Positions 25,268 through 33,514 of a stretch of DNA of 64,000 bases are shown here, piece by piece. Within the stretch, counting starts at the first letter, position 1, and each line of letters opens with the position of its first letter. The stretch spans positions 186,001-250,000 of the forward strand of contig NZ_FQWC01000007.1 in assembly GCF_900129555.1 (NCBI RefSeq), given 5' to 3'. The stretch is from Flavobacterium defluvii. GTDB taxonomy: Bacteria > Bacteroidota > Bacteroidia > Flavobacteriales > Flavobacteriaceae. The notes under the pieces are model-generated. The model searched no databases. It was given only the letters and a program-made list of their open reading frames with translations, and was not told the origin of the DNA. Position numbers and translations under genes: made by a program.

Positions 25268-25386
25268 GGGGCGTGCCACCATCCCGATAAGAGGGCAAAA
25301 CAACTTTGCGCTTATACGCCCTCTTATCGGGATGCTGTCGGGCTTTCGCTGCTACTTCGGTAGCTTAGCTCAATCCCTCACGCAGG
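25268..25386 (-). ncRNA. Structured element, Flavo-1-like RNA, copy 3
   Basis: On the minus strand: GCGTGAGGGATTGAGC, hairpin GCTACCGAAGTAGC, AGCGAAAGCCCGAC, a long hairpin from CATCCCGATAAGAGGGC, then GGCACGCCCC. Closing stem GCGTG/CACGC (25379-25383 with 25271-25275) changes one pair relative to copy 1 while keeping pairing. It occupies most of the 472-nt gene-free gap 24987-25458. Confidence 0.5.
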
Positions 25387-25400
25387 CAAACGAAATAAAA

Positions 25401-25434
25401 ACCCCGACAGGTTTTCCAGAAACCTGTCGGGGTT
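25401..25434 (-). terminator. Terminator after the GNAT gene
   Basis: ACCCCGACAGGTTT and AAACCTGTCGGGGT form a strong GC-rich stem with a five-base loop. On the minus strand it is followed by TTTTT, ending the YeeE/GNAT operon. Confidence 0.8.
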
Positions 25435-25458
25435 TAAATATATTATTTAAATAAAGAA

Positions 25459-25977
25459 TTAAATTAGTTGTTTTTCATAAGCTCTTCTGGCACCGCCTCT
25501 AAAATAGACCTGACCACAATATGTATATTTTAATTTATCCAAAATTTTCAGCATCGGAACATTATCAAAATTGGTATCTACCTTTATGCTGTAAATATTA
25601 TTTTCAAGAGCTAAACCTTCAATACTTTCAAATAGTTTTGTGGCGATCCCTTTTCCTTTTGCCAATTTTGAAACTGCTACGCGATGTACAACAGTATAAT
25701 CGCCATTGCTCAGCCATTTGCCCTCGATACCTTCGTAAGCAGGTTCTTTGTCGAAAATAATAGCAGCATAACACAAAATCGATTCATTTTCTGTTAATAC
25801 GTAACCGTAACCATTATCTATATCATTTTTAATAGAAAGCTCATTAGGGTAACCGTCCTGCCATTGTGTACTTCCGTCTAATCTTCTTTGTTCAATTGCA
25901 TCCTGCAGTATTTTCCATATTACAGGTATTTCAGTAATAGCAGCTTTTCTTAATACTAGTTTTTCTGTAGAATCCAT
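25459..25977 (-). CDS. GNAT-family N-acetyltransferase
   Basis: A 172-residue acetyltransferase. The acetyl-CoA loop is VVHRVAVSKLAKGKGIATKLFESIEGLA (R/Q-x-x-G-x-G/A variant KGKGIA, ~110-120), and an aromatic-rich C-terminus includes YTYCGQVYFRGGARRAYEKQL. The acceptor is unknown. It is 24 nt downstream of the second YeeE gene, so it is co-transcribed with the sulfur-transport genes, perhaps by chance. Confidence 0.85.
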   Translation of the reverse strand: MDSTEKLVLRKAAITEIPVIWKILQDAIEQRRLDGSTQWQDGYPNELSIKNDIDNGYGYVLTENESILCYAAIIFDKEPAYEGIEGKWLSNGDYTVVHRVAVSKLAKGKGIATKLFESIEGLALENNIYSIKVDTNFDNVPMLKILDKLKYTYCGQVYFRGGARRAYEKQLI

Positions 25978-26001
25978 TTTTAGATTTAACTTTATAAGGA
26001 A

Positions 26002-26481
26002 TTAATGAGGCAGTTTATCTTTTATCAAACCATAAAACCAGGTTCCTGCAATAGCACTTAACAATGTAACTACAATTACAGTTGCTCCAGTTCCAATTTG
26101 GGCAAAAAGCGGTCCCGGACATGCTCCGGTAATTGCCCATCCAAAACCAAATAATAATCCGCCATAAATTTGTCCTTTATTGAAAGTCTTAGGCTGAATT
26201 TCGATTTTTTCTCCATCAAGAGTTTTGACGTTGAATTTTTTAATCAGAAATACTGAAATTACGCCAACTACAACAGCGCTTCCAATTACCCCATACATAT
26301 GAAATGACTGCAAATGAAACATTTCCTGAATACGGAACCAGCTGATAATTTCGGCTTTTACGAATACAATTCCGAAAAAGATTCCGACGATTAAATATTT
26401 AAGATTTGCTAATGCATTTTCGTTTTTGTGACTTGCATTAATTCCTTCGCCGTCTATATTTTTATTTTCTAAATTGCTCAT
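26002..26481 (-). CDS. YeeE/YedE half-transporter, second half
   Basis: A 159-residue membrane protein with about four helices and the family motif FGWAITGACPGPLFAQIG (~110), whose Cys is thought to guide thiosulfate in the YeeE (TsuA) family. The N-terminal ~25 residues are cytosolic and charged. It is encoded 10 nt after the other half at 26492. Split two-gene YeeE proteins correspond to the two halves of one full-length transporter, so the pair probably forms one channel. Confidence 0.88.
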   Translation of the reverse strand: MSNLENKNIDGEGINASHKNENALANLKYLIVGIFFGIVFVKAEIISWFRIQEMFHLQSFHMYGVIGSAVVVGVISVFLIKKFNVKTLDGEKIEIQPKTFNKGQIYGGLLFGFGWAITGACPGPLFAQIGTGATVIVVTLLSAIAGTWFYGLIKDKLPH

Positions 26482-26491
26482 TTGTCAAATT

Positions 26492-27055
26492 TTAAAGTGA
26501 AAGAATATAAGGTAAAATCAAAAGTGACATTACAAAACCGCCAATCATAAAACAGATGGTAGCTACCAATGATGGCCATTGTAAATTTGATAATCCCATA
26601 ATAGCGTGTCCGCTCGTGCATCCGCCTGCATAACGAGTTCCAAAACCTACTAAAAATCCGCCTGCAATAATCATAATAAATCCGCGAAGCGTTACTAAAC
26701 TTTCCCACGAAAATAATTGTGAAGGAACTAATCCCGTATGATCTGTAATTCCATAAGAGGCTAATTGATTTGAAAGTTCTGGCGTAATTTGAATATCATT
26801 TGGATTTGATAAAAAGTAAGCAGCAATAACGCCACCGAAAAATATTCCCAAAACGAAAAATAAGTTCCAGCTTTCTTTTTTCCAGTCGTATTTAAAAAAC
26901 GAAATATTTGCGGGAATACAAGCCGCACAAATATGACGAAGGGAAGAACTAATCCCGAAAGATTTATTTCCTATAATTAATAAAATAGGAACAGTTAATC
27001 CAATTAACGGACCTGCTACATACCAAGGCCAAGGTTCTTTAATGATTTCTAGCAT
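26492..27055 (-). CDS. YeeE/YedE half-transporter, first half
   Basis: A 187-residue membrane protein with about five helices. The signature GGFLVGFGTRYAGGCTSGHAIMGLS near 123-147 includes the conserved Cys. An extra CAACIPANISFF motif near residue 43 supplies two more cysteines. It probably imports thiosulfate or a related sulfane-sulfur anion with the gene at 26002. It follows the metallo-beta-lactamase/rhodanese gene, which would process such sulfur. Confidence 0.88.
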   Translation of the reverse strand: MLEIIKEPWPWYVAGPLIGLTVPILLIIGNKSFGISSSLRHICAACIPANISFFKYDWKKESWNLFFVLGIFFGGVIAAYFLSNPNDIQITPELSNQLASYGITDHTGLVPSQLFSWESLVTLRGFIMIIAGGFLVGFGTRYAGGCTSGHAIMGLSNLQWPSLVATICFMIGGFVMSLLILPYILSL

Positions 27056-27065
27056 TTTTTTTAAG

Positions 27066-27173
27066 GTTATAAGGTGCTAAGATTCTAAGTTACTAAGGCT
27101 TATTTAAGATTCTGATTAATTAAGTTTAAAAGTAAAAAAAACTCAGAACCTTTGCATCTTAGCAGCTTAGCCT
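27066..27173. repeat. Octamer repeat folded into an inverted repeat
   Basis: GTTATAAG, GTGCTAAG, ATTCTAAG and TTACTAAG stand in tandem at 27066-27097. The complementary words CTTAGCAG and CTTAGCC occur near 27157-27173, so the octamer array forms one arm of a hairpin. Confidence 0.65.
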
Positions 27174-27181
27174 CTTTAAAA

Positions 27182-28597
27182 TTATTTTAATACTTTACTC
27201 TGGCAAACGAAATCTGATTTTGGAATTTCAGTTTTTGCGATAGCTCCAAAACCACCGTCAATTTCGCTAAAATTCCTGAAACCACGCGCTTGCAAAATCG
27301 AAGCTGCTATCATACTGCGATAACCGCCGGCGCAATGCAGGTAAAAATGCTCATTCGGATTAATATCTTTTACCCAGTCATTAATATAAGCCAAGGGTTT
27401 GCTGTAAGCATCTTCAATATGCTCTGCTTCATATTCGGTTTCTTTACGAACATCAACAACTTTATCTTCTTTAAGATTAAACTTAGCAGCAAATTCTTCT
27501 GCCGAAATTCGGTTTATGGTATCAATTTCAAAACCGGCTTTTTCCCACGCTTCGAAACCGCCTTCAAGATGACCAATAATAGTATCAAAACCAACACGAC
27601 TTAAACGTGTTACGGTTTCTTCTTCAAGACCCAATTCGGTTACTAGTATAATAGGTTGTTTTACATTTCCAATTAAAGTACCAACCCAAGGAGCAAAATC
27701 ACCATTGATTCCAATATTAATAGATTGCGGAATAAATCCTTTGGCAAAGTCACCGCTTTTACGAGTGTCTAAAATCAAAGCTCCGGTTTCTTCGGCAACA
27801 GCCTCAAATTCTTCGGCTTTAATTTCTTTCATTCCGTTATGCAAAACAGTTTCAAAGCTTTCATAACCGCCTTTGTTCATGGCAACGTTCATGCTGAAAT
27901 AGGCTGGAGGAGGAAGTAAACCGTCGGTTACTTCTTTAATAAATTCAGCTTCGGTCATATTAGCGCGCAAAGCATAATTTGTTGCTTTTTGATTTCCGAT
28001 AGTCGAAACAGTTTCTTTACTCATGTTTTTTCCGCAGGCACTTCCAGCACCGTGCGCAGGATAAACAATTACGTCATCGGCTAAAGTCATAATTTTATCT
28101 CTTAAGGAATGAAATAAAATTCCGGCTAATTGATCCTGAGTCATTCCGGCAGCTTTTTGCGCCAAATCCGGACGGCCAACATCACCAATAAATAACGTAT
28201 CACCAGAAAAAATGGCGTGATCTTTTCCGTCTTTGTCAATCAATAAGTAAGTGGTACTTTCCATAGTATGACCCGGAGTATGTAAAGCTTTTATCGTTAC
28301 ATCTCCAATTTTGAATTCCTGTCCGTCTTTTGCAGAAATGCAGTCAAATTCGCAGGCAGCATTTGGTCCGTAAACAATTGGAGCCTGAGTTTCTTTGCTT
28401 AAATCGATATGTCCCGAAACAAAATCGGCGTGAAAATGTGTTTCAAAAATGTATTTTAGTTTAACATTATCGCGTTCCAAACGATCCAGATAAGGCTGAA
28501 TTTCTCTTAGCGGATCAATAATTGCCGCTTCTCCGTTTGAAGTTATATAGTATGCACCTTGTGCGAGGCATCCGGTGTAAATTTGTTCTATTTTCAT
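27182..28597 (-). CDS. Metallo-beta-lactamase fold protein with two rhodanese domains
   Basis: A 471-residue sulfur-transfer protein of the persulfide dioxygenase (ETHE1/BlaR)-like class. The MBL metal site is THFHADFVSGH (~53-63, HxHxDH variant THFHADF), HTPGHTMES (~108), SGDTLFIGDVGRPDL (~130). The first rhodanese domain (~255-350) lacks a catalytic Cys in its loop, which reads LVTELGLEEE. The second (~365-460) has Cys in FYLHCAGGYRSM. It probably oxidises or transfers glutathione-like persulfide sulfur. It is the first gene of the unit with YeeE halves. A -7-like TATCTTTG lies at 28624-28631. Confidence 0.9.
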   Translation of the reverse strand: MKIEQIYTGCLAQGAYYITSNGEAAIIDPLREIQPYLDRLERDNVKLKYIFETHFHADFVSGHIDLSKETQAPIVYGPNAACEFDCISAKDGQEFKIGDVTIKALHTPGHTMESTTYLLIDKDGKDHAIFSGDTLFIGDVGRPDLAQKAAGMTQDQLAGILFHSLRDKIMTLADDVIVYPAHGAGSACGKNMSKETVSTIGNQKATNYALRANMTEAEFIKEVTDGLLPPPAYFSMNVAMNKGGYESFETVLHNGMKEIKAEEFEAVAEETGALILDTRKSGDFAKGFIPQSINIGINGDFAPWVGTLIGNVKQPIILVTELGLEEETVTRLSRVGFDTIIGHLEGGFEAWEKAGFEIDTINRISAEEFAAKFNLKEDKVVDVRKETEYEAEHIEDAYSKPLAYINDWVKDINPNEHFYLHCAGGYRSMIAASILQARGFRNFSEIDGGFGAIAKTEIPKSDFVCQSKVLK

Positions 28598-28733
28598 GAT
28601 ATGAATTGAAAAATGATGGGATACAAAGATAACTTTGTTTTCTTTTAAAATAGGTGACTTATGTTACAGAAATTTGATTTTTGTGTAAAAAACATTGATT
28701 TTCTCATGAGGCGTTATATTAATTAATTTAAAC

Positions 28734-28764
28734 TTGAGCAATTACGCCTTAAGCTTTAATTTTG
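28734..28764 (+). promoter_or_regulatory. Promoter of the HD hydrolase gene
   Basis: TTG (28734-28736), a 20-nt spacer, and TAATTTTG (28757-28764) match the flavobacterial consensus in sequence and spacing. The start codon follows at 28798. Confidence 0.72.
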
Positions 28765-28797
28765 CAAATGACGAATATCATTTTAAACTAAATAAAA

Positions 28798-29388
28798 ATG
28801 AACACAGAAGATTTATTAAATCAAATTGCTTTTATAAAAGAAATTGATAAAGTAAAATATATTCAGCGAAAAACGAAGCTCTTTAATAGCGACCGATGCG
28901 AAAATGACGCAGAACACAGCTGGCATCTGGCTTTAATGGCAATTGTTCTGGCCGAGCATTCTAATGAACCTATTGATATTTTGAAAGTCGTAAAAATGGT
29001 TTTGATTCATGATATTGTAGAAATCGATGCTGGGGATGTTTTTATGTACGATACAGTAAAAAATCACGATAATACAGATGAAGAACGATTGGCGGCGAAT
29101 AGAATTTTTGGTTTACTGCCCAAAAAGCAATCGGAAGATTTTATCGCTATTTGGGAAGAATTTGAAGCGGGAGAGACCAACGAAGCCAAATTTGCAAGAT
29201 CTATGGACAGATTAGAACCTTTATTACAAAATACGTCTAACAATGGCGGAACATGGAAAGAGTTTAACGTAAAATATGATAAAGTTTACGAAAAGAAAAG
29301 CGTTATTAGAAATGGTTCAGAATCAATATGGAATTATGCTGAAGGTTTGATTAACGAAAGTGTAGAAAAGGGGATTTTGGAGAAATAA
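28798..29388 (+). CDS. HD-domain nucleotidase-like hydrolase (HDDC2/YfbR type)
   Basis: A 196-residue HD-superfamily phosphohydrolase. Metal ligands are in NDAEHSWHLALMAIVLAEH (~38-56), VLIHDIVEIDAGD (~77-89) and later DRLEPLLQN (~137). This pattern matches the HDDC2/YfbR group acting on 5'-deoxynucleotides. Exact substrate is inferred. It has its own promoter and no obvious partner, lying divergently from the MBL/rhodanese gene. Confidence 0.88.
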   Translation: MNTEDLLNQIAFIKEIDKVKYIQRKTKLFNSDRCENDAEHSWHLALMAIVLAEHSNEPIDILKVVKMVLIHDIVEIDAGDVFMYDTVKNHDNTDEERLAANRIFGLLPKKQSEDFIAIWEEFEAGETNEAKFARSMDRLEPLLQNTSNNGGTWKEFNVKYDKVYEKKSVIRNGSESIWNYAEGLINESVEKGILEK

Positions 29389-29412
29389 TCAATAATAATT
29401 ACTTAATCAATC

Positions 29413-29494
29413 AAACATAGCCTGCGGTTTCAACCGCAGGAACACAATGCATATCACAATATGTCTCCCGTGGTTGAAACCACGGGCTATGTTT
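29413..29494. repeat. Composite hairpin repeat with outer arms
   Basis: Outer arms AAACATAGCC and GGCTATGTTT (29413-29422 and 29485-29494) enclose two hairpins: CCTGCGGTTTCAACCGCAGG (29421-29440) and CCCGTGGTTGAAACCACGGG (29467-29486). The stems differ but stay paired. Part of the 377-nt gene-free stretch 29389-29765. Confidence 0.8.
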
Positions 29495-29518
29495 AATCAC
29501 GCAAACCTATACATAATA

Positions 29519-29622
29519 TTGTCATTTCGACCGAAGGGAGAAATCACACGCGGTATTCCGCAACGTATGTCTCCAATCTTTGGAGTTTCTCGTGCGATTT
29601 CTCCCTTCGGTCGAAATGACAA
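29519..29622. repeat. 27-bp inverted repeat, GTCATTTCGACCGAAGG family
   Basis: The left arm 29519-29545 starts TTGTCATTTCGACCGAAGGG. The right arm 29596-29622 is its exact complement. It is the same family as the repeat at 12671-12773, with paired changes (CGAAGG versus CCGAAGGG) conserved in both arms. Confidence 0.82.
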
Positions 29623-29731
29623 ACTTTGGCTTAAAACATAAGTGCAGTTTGCACATTTAAATTGTTGAAAAGTTTCACAAATATCAAGCGATAAACTTCT
29701 TTTTAACAACAACAATTCGGGTTGTAATGGT

Positions 29732-29739
29732 TAAATTTG
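29732..29739 (+). promoter_or_regulatory. Candidate -7 element for cydAB
   Basis: TAAATTTG fits TAnnTTTG and lies 27 nt before the chosen cydA start. No TTG is found at the expected upstream distance. Its position supports the start at 29766 rather than the ATG at 29727. Confidence 0.5.
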
Positions 29740-29765
29740 TAGAACTTCATAAACAAATTACCATT

Positions 29766-31112
29766 ATGGAAGAAATGCTCTTTTATGATCGAATGCAATT
29801 TGCCTTCACGATTACGTTTCATTATCTTTTTCCACAACTTACAATGGGTCTTTCGCTCATTATTGTTTACTTTAAGTGGAAATATCTAAAAACTAAAAAC
29901 GAACAATACAATCACGCTACCCATTTCTGGATGAAAATCTTTGCCCTCAATTTTGCAATGGGCGTTGTAACAGGAATTCCGATGGAGTTTCAGTTTGGAA
30001 CCAACTGGGCAAAATTCTCCGAATTGACTGGGGGAATCATAGGACAAACCCTCGCCATGGAAGGAATGTTTTCCTTTTTTCTCGAATCGTCTTTCTTAGG
30101 TTTATTTCTATTTGGAGAAAAACTTCTCGGACATAAATGGCATTTTGTAACCGGATTATTAATTATGATTGGTTCCTGGGCCAGCGGATTTTTAATCATT
30201 GCCACACATTCCTGGATGCAGAATCCGGTGGGTTATGAAATCCTTGAAAACGGAAAATTTGTGCTGAATAATTTTCAGGCTTTGTTTTTAAATCCTTGGC
30301 TTTGGCCTTCTTATCTGCACAACCAGGCTGCATCACTTGTAACAAGTTCCTTTGTTGTGGCCGGAATTGGAGCTTTTTATATTTTGAGTAAAAAGAATGT
30401 TTCTTTTGGGAAATTGTTCTTGAAAACAGGAGTTATTTTCGGATTGATTTCGAGTATTGTTGTTGCAGTTCCTACTGGAGATTTACTGGCCAAAAATGTT
30501 GTGAAATACCAACCCGTAACTTTCGCCGGAATGGAAGGAATTTTTCATACCGAGAAAAAAGGTTCTGAAATTGTTTTAATAGGTCAGCCCGATGTAAAAG
30601 ATAAAAAACTCGATAATAAAATTGCTGTTCCTAATATTCTGAGTTTCCTGACTTACGGAAACTGGAATCAGGAAATTAAAGGTTTAGATCAGTTTGAAGA
30701 AGATTTGCATCCAACCAATATTTCGGGATTGTATTATGCGTATCATATTATGGTGGGACTCGGAACTGTATTTATCGGTTTAATGGTTCTTTCGCTTTTC
30801 CAATTAATTAGAGGAAAATTATTCGAAACCAAATGGATTTTATGGTCATTAATGTTCATGATGCCGTTTCCTTATATCGCCAATACAACAGGCTGGTATA
30901 CTGCAGAATTAGGAAGACAGCCATGGCTGGTTTATAATTTACTGAGAACCGCATCCGGTGCATCGCCTACAGTTTCATCCGGAAATACGTTATTTACATT
31001 ACTTGGTTTCATTGGTTTATACCTTTTACTGGGAATGTTGTTTTTACTTTTGATTGGAAAAATTATAAATAAAGGACCGCATCATGTGGAACTTTCAACA
31101 GAAAAAATATAA
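29766..31112 (+). CDS. cydA: Cytochrome bd quinol oxidase subunit I
   Basis: High-affinity terminal oxidase subunit carrying hemes b558, b595 and d. I chose MEEMLFYDRMQFAFTITFHYLFPQLTMG at 29766 (448 residues). The heme-ligand His in FHYLFPQ (~18), GIPMEFQFGTNWAKF, LESSFLGLFLFGEKL and the GRQPWLVYNLLRT motif are present. The Q-loop is short, as in many Bacteroidota. Paired with cydB two bases downstream, it supports respiration at low oxygen. Confidence 0.95.
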   Translation: MEEMLFYDRMQFAFTITFHYLFPQLTMGLSLIIVYFKWKYLKTKNEQYNHATHFWMKIFALNFAMGVVTGIPMEFQFGTNWAKFSELTGGIIGQTLAMEGMFSFFLESSFLGLFLFGEKLLGHKWHFVTGLLIMIGSWASGFLIIATHSWMQNPVGYEILENGKFVLNNFQALFLNPWLWPSYLHNQAASLVTSSFVVAGIGAFYILSKKNVSFGKLFLKTGVIFGLISSIVVAVPTGDLLAKNVVKYQPVTFAGMEGIFHTEKKGSEIVLIGQPDVKDKKLDNKIAVPNILSFLTYGNWNQEIKGLDQFEEDLHPTNISGLYYAYHIMVGLGTVFIGLMVLSLFQLIRGKLFETKWILWSLMFMMPFPYIANTTGWYTAELGRQPWLVYNLLRTASGASPTVSSGNTLFTLLGFIGLYLLLGMLFLLLIGKIINKGPHHVELSTEKI

Positions 31113-31114
31113 GT

Positions 31115-32191
31115 ATGGAATTTTTTTGGTACATAGTTTTAATGGGAATTCTGGCCGTTTATCTGGTTTTAGACGGTTATGATTTTGGTGCAGGAATTAT
31201 TCATTTATTTTTTGCCGATACAGAAAGAGATAAAAAAGTAATTACAAATTCGATTGGTCCGTTTTGGGATGCTAATGAAGTTTGGCTGATTGCGGCCGGA
31301 GGTGTTTTGTTTTTTGCTTTTCCAACTTTATATGCGTCATCTTTCAGCGGATTTTATCTGCCTTTGATTATGATTTTATGGCTTTTGATTTTCCGTGCAG
31401 TAGGTTTAGAAATGCGCGGACAAGTGCATCACCATATGTGGGAAAGTATCTGGGATAAAGCTTTTGGAATTGCGAGTTTACTTTTGGCACTTTTCTTCGG
31501 AATTGCCCTAGGAAATATTGTTCGCGGTGTAAATCTAGGAATGGTTCAAAATGGCGTTTCAACTCAGGAAGCGCATTATTTCTTTCTTCCTTTATGGAAC
31601 CCGACTTTTAGTCCGCAGGCAAATGAATTGGGAATTATCGACTGGTTTACGCTTTTTTTGGGAATAGTAAGTGTTGTTGCATTAACGATTCACGGTGCAA
31701 ACTGGATTATTTATAAAACAAATTCATCTTTAAACCCAAAACTTAAAAATGTGGTTTTTGTATTGAATATTGTTCTGCTGGTTTTAGTTTGTATATCCTT
31801 GCAGGTTTGGCATTTTATCGAGCCAAAACCGTTTCATAATTTCGTTGAAAATCCAATTCTTTGGTTTTTTCCGCTTTTGACTTTCGTTGGAATTTTGGGA
31901 TTATTTAAAGTACGTTCGTTTCAAAAAGACGGTTACGGATTTATGTTTTCGACTTTCTTTTTAGTGGGTGGATTTGCTTCAACAGCCGTTTCGATTTTTC
32001 CGAATGTTCTGCCTTCGACTAATAAAGTAAATCCGTCGCTAACAATCTACAATACAGCCGCTCACGAATACGGATTGAATGCCGGATTGAGCTGGTTTTT
32101 TATCGCTTTGTTTTTGGTGATAGTTTATTTTGTTATTCAATATAGAGTTTTTAGTGGTAAAATGGATGATGTCGGGTATGGGGAGCATTGA
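31115..32191 (+). CDS. cydB: Cytochrome bd quinol oxidase subunit II
   Basis: Membrane partner of CydA, 358 residues and about eight helices. The family start is MEFFWYIVLMGILAVYLVLDGYDFGAGI, followed by GPFWDANEVWLIAAGGVLFFAFP (~54) and FRAVGLEMRGQ. It starts two bases after the cydA stop. No cydX-like small subunit is evident immediately downstream. Confidence 0.95.
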   Translation: MEFFWYIVLMGILAVYLVLDGYDFGAGIIHLFFADTERDKKVITNSIGPFWDANEVWLIAAGGVLFFAFPTLYASSFSGFYLPLIMILWLLIFRAVGLEMRGQVHHHMWESIWDKAFGIASLLLALFFGIALGNIVRGVNLGMVQNGVSTQEAHYFFLPLWNPTFSPQANELGIIDWFTLFLGIVSVVALTIHGANWIIYKTNSSLNPKLKNVVFVLNIVLLVLVCISLQVWHFIEPKPFHNFVENPILWFFPLLTFVGILGLFKVRSFQKDGYGFMFSTFFLVGGFASTAVSIFPNVLPSTNKVNPSLTIYNTAAHEYGLNAGLSWFFIALFLVIVYFVIQYRVFSGKMDDVGYGEH

Positions 32192-32263
32192 TATTTGTTT
32201 TTTAGTCACGACTCGAGCGATAGCGAACAGGCGAAGCAATTCACGAATTAATTACATCAATAG

Positions 32264-32382
32264 CCTCCAGTTTTAACTGGAGGTTTTTTGTTGAGATTTG
32301 AATTGGGCTTTAGCCAAACTTTGCGTTTTTTGGCTAAAGCCTTTTTTGTATACATTTGTTTACCTCCAGCTAAAGCCGGAGG
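32264..32382. repeat. Cluster of three hairpin repeats
   Basis: CCTCCAGTTTTAACTGGAGG at 32264-32283, GGGCTTTAGCCAAA (32305-32318) with TTTGGCTAAAGCC (32329-32341), and CCTCCAGCTAAAGCCGGAGG at 32363-32382. They lie in the 428-nt gene-free gap 32192-32619 after cydB. The first, followed by TTTTTT, could act as the cydAB terminator. Confidence 0.75.
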
Positions 32383-32430
32383 CAATTCATTAATAATATT
32401 AAAACCAAAAAACGTCATTTTACCTGAGTG

Positions 32431-32513
32431 TGCGTTAGGGATAGAAGCGGTATCCTTTTTGTTTTTTCTTTAAAAACAAAAAGATATAGCGGATAGCCCG
32501 GCCGGAGGAAACG
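32431..32513 (+). ncRNA. Structured element, Flavo-1-like RNA, copy 2
   Basis: Closing stem GCGTT (32431-32435) with AACGT (32509-32513). Central stem CTTTTTGTTTTT (32454-32465) with AAAAACAAAAAG (32471-32482). Conserved words AGGGATAGAAGCGG and AGATATAGCGGATAGCCCG. The central stem differs from copy 1 by an A-T to G-C pair replacement. Confidence 0.58.
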
Positions 32514-32559
32514 TCCAAATATTTCATATTAAATTTCTTTAATATAATTTTTCCAAATA

Positions 32560-32589
32560 TTGTATTTGATTTCCTTTTTCTTAGTTTTG
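32560..32589 (+). promoter_or_regulatory. Promoter of the Panacea gene pair
   Basis: TTG (32560-32562), a 19-nt spacer and TAGTTTTG (32582-32589) match the flavobacterial consensus, 30 nt before the start codon. The pair therefore has its own promoter separate from cydAB. Confidence 0.7.
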
Positions 32590-32619
32590 TTAGAAGAGAA
32601 ATAATTAAAATTTTGAAAG

Positions 32620-33069
32620 ATGTATAATTGTTTTGATATAGCGAAGTACTTCATAGAATTGGCAAAAGAAGAAGGCATGGGACTTGACCCAATGAAATTG
32701 CTAAAGCTTACTTATATTTCTGATGGATGGCATTTGGGAATCACCGGAGAGCCCCTTTTTGACAATGAAATCCAGGCATGGAAATACGGAGCGGTTATTC
32801 CGGATTTGTATTATGCCATACGAATGTTTGGGAAAGATCCTGTTGATCCGTTTTTGTTGAATATTTATGCCAAAACTCCATTAAAAGAAGAAGACAAAGA
32901 ATTCCTGAAAAAAATCTGGGACAATTATAAAGGTTTATCGGGATTACAGCTCTCGGCATTGACGCATGAAGAGGGAAGTCCGTGGTCGCAGACTTGGGAC
33001 GGAACGCAGGATGCTGTTATCGGAAATGATTTAATTAGAGAATATTATAAGGAAAAACTAAATAGTTAA
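32620..33069 (+). CDS. Panacea (DUF4065/SocA-like) antitoxin candidate
   Basis: A 149-residue protein with the Panacea domain: DIAKYFIELAKEEGMGLDPMKLLKLTYISDGWHLGITGEPLFDNEIQAWKYGAVIPDLYYA is the typical region (key features: the LLKLTYISDGWHL helix and the W-x-x-G-P/AVIPDLY motif). It ends with a helix and the TWDGTQDAVI segment. In described systems this domain neutralises many unrelated toxins encoded next to it. Its stop overlaps the next start by one base (TAATG), the layout of a toxin-antitoxin pair. A phage or plasmid protein with the same domain is an alternative but none lies nearby. Confidence 0.85.
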   Translation: MYNCFDIAKYFIELAKEEGMGLDPMKLLKLTYISDGWHLGITGEPLFDNEIQAWKYGAVIPDLYYAIRMFGKDPVDPFLLNIYAKTPLKEEDKEFLKKIWDNYKGLSGLQLSALTHEEGSPWSQTWDGTQDAVIGNDLIREYYKEKLNS

Positions 33070-33506
33070 TGGAAAAAACTTTAGCAGAAAAATTACCGCA
33101 AAGCGCTTTAGGAAACGATATTATTAATGTTCCGAAAGATGTAACGAAAGAAGCTGAAAAAGAAGATCATTTAATGAGACCTTATGATCCGAAAAGTCAT
33201 TCGGAATATATTGAATTGAAAAGGTTTGAAATCGAACAAGCAAATGAAAGTCTGGAGCGAAAGCTTAGACAAGAAAATGCCAAAAAAGCTTTTATTTTTT
33301 CCTCAAGATGGGCTATTTTTATTGCTCTTGTTATTTTACTGCATGGAGCGGGTGCATCTTATAAATTCTTTATTTTATCGCAAACAGAATTTTTGTTTGT
33401 GGTTGGCACTTTAACAACTTCAATTTTTACTTTTTATACTTTGGTTTTAAGATATTTATTTTACAGAAAACCAAATGCCAAAACTGCTGAAAAGAAAACG
33501 GTATAA
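33069..33506 (+). CDS. Two-helix membrane protein, candidate Panacea-associated toxin
   Basis: A 145-residue protein of no recognised family. The first ~45 residues are polar, residues ~45-72 form a charged helix with coiled-coil character (FEIEQANESLERKLRQEN), and two membrane helices follow (~80-96 and ~107-130) with a basic C-terminus. It overlaps the Panacea gene by one base and ends in an isolated hairpin. Membrane-acting toxins are among the partners reported for Panacea antitoxins, so a membrane-targeting toxin is a reasonable inference. Alternatively it could be an unrelated membrane protein. Confidence 0.6.
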   Translation: MEKTLAEKLPQSALGNDIINVPKDVTKEAEKEDHLMRPYDPKSHSEYIELKRFEIEQANESLERKLRQENAKKAFIFSSRWAIFIALVILLHGAGASYKFFILSQTEFLFVVGTLTTSIFTFYTLVLRYLFYRKPNAKTAEKKTV

Positions 33507-33514
33507 ATAGTTTT

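Noticed and set aside
25169..25363. Open frame of 64 codons on the plus strand
   Set aside because: It translates through the third structured element, whose base pairing explains the sequence.
29447..29715. Open frames on both strands between the HD gene and cydA
   Set aside because: They are made of the arms of inverted repeats, which are open on both strands by symmetry.
32288..32473. Open frame of 61 codons after cydB
   Set aside because: It covers hairpin repeats and the start of the second structured element.
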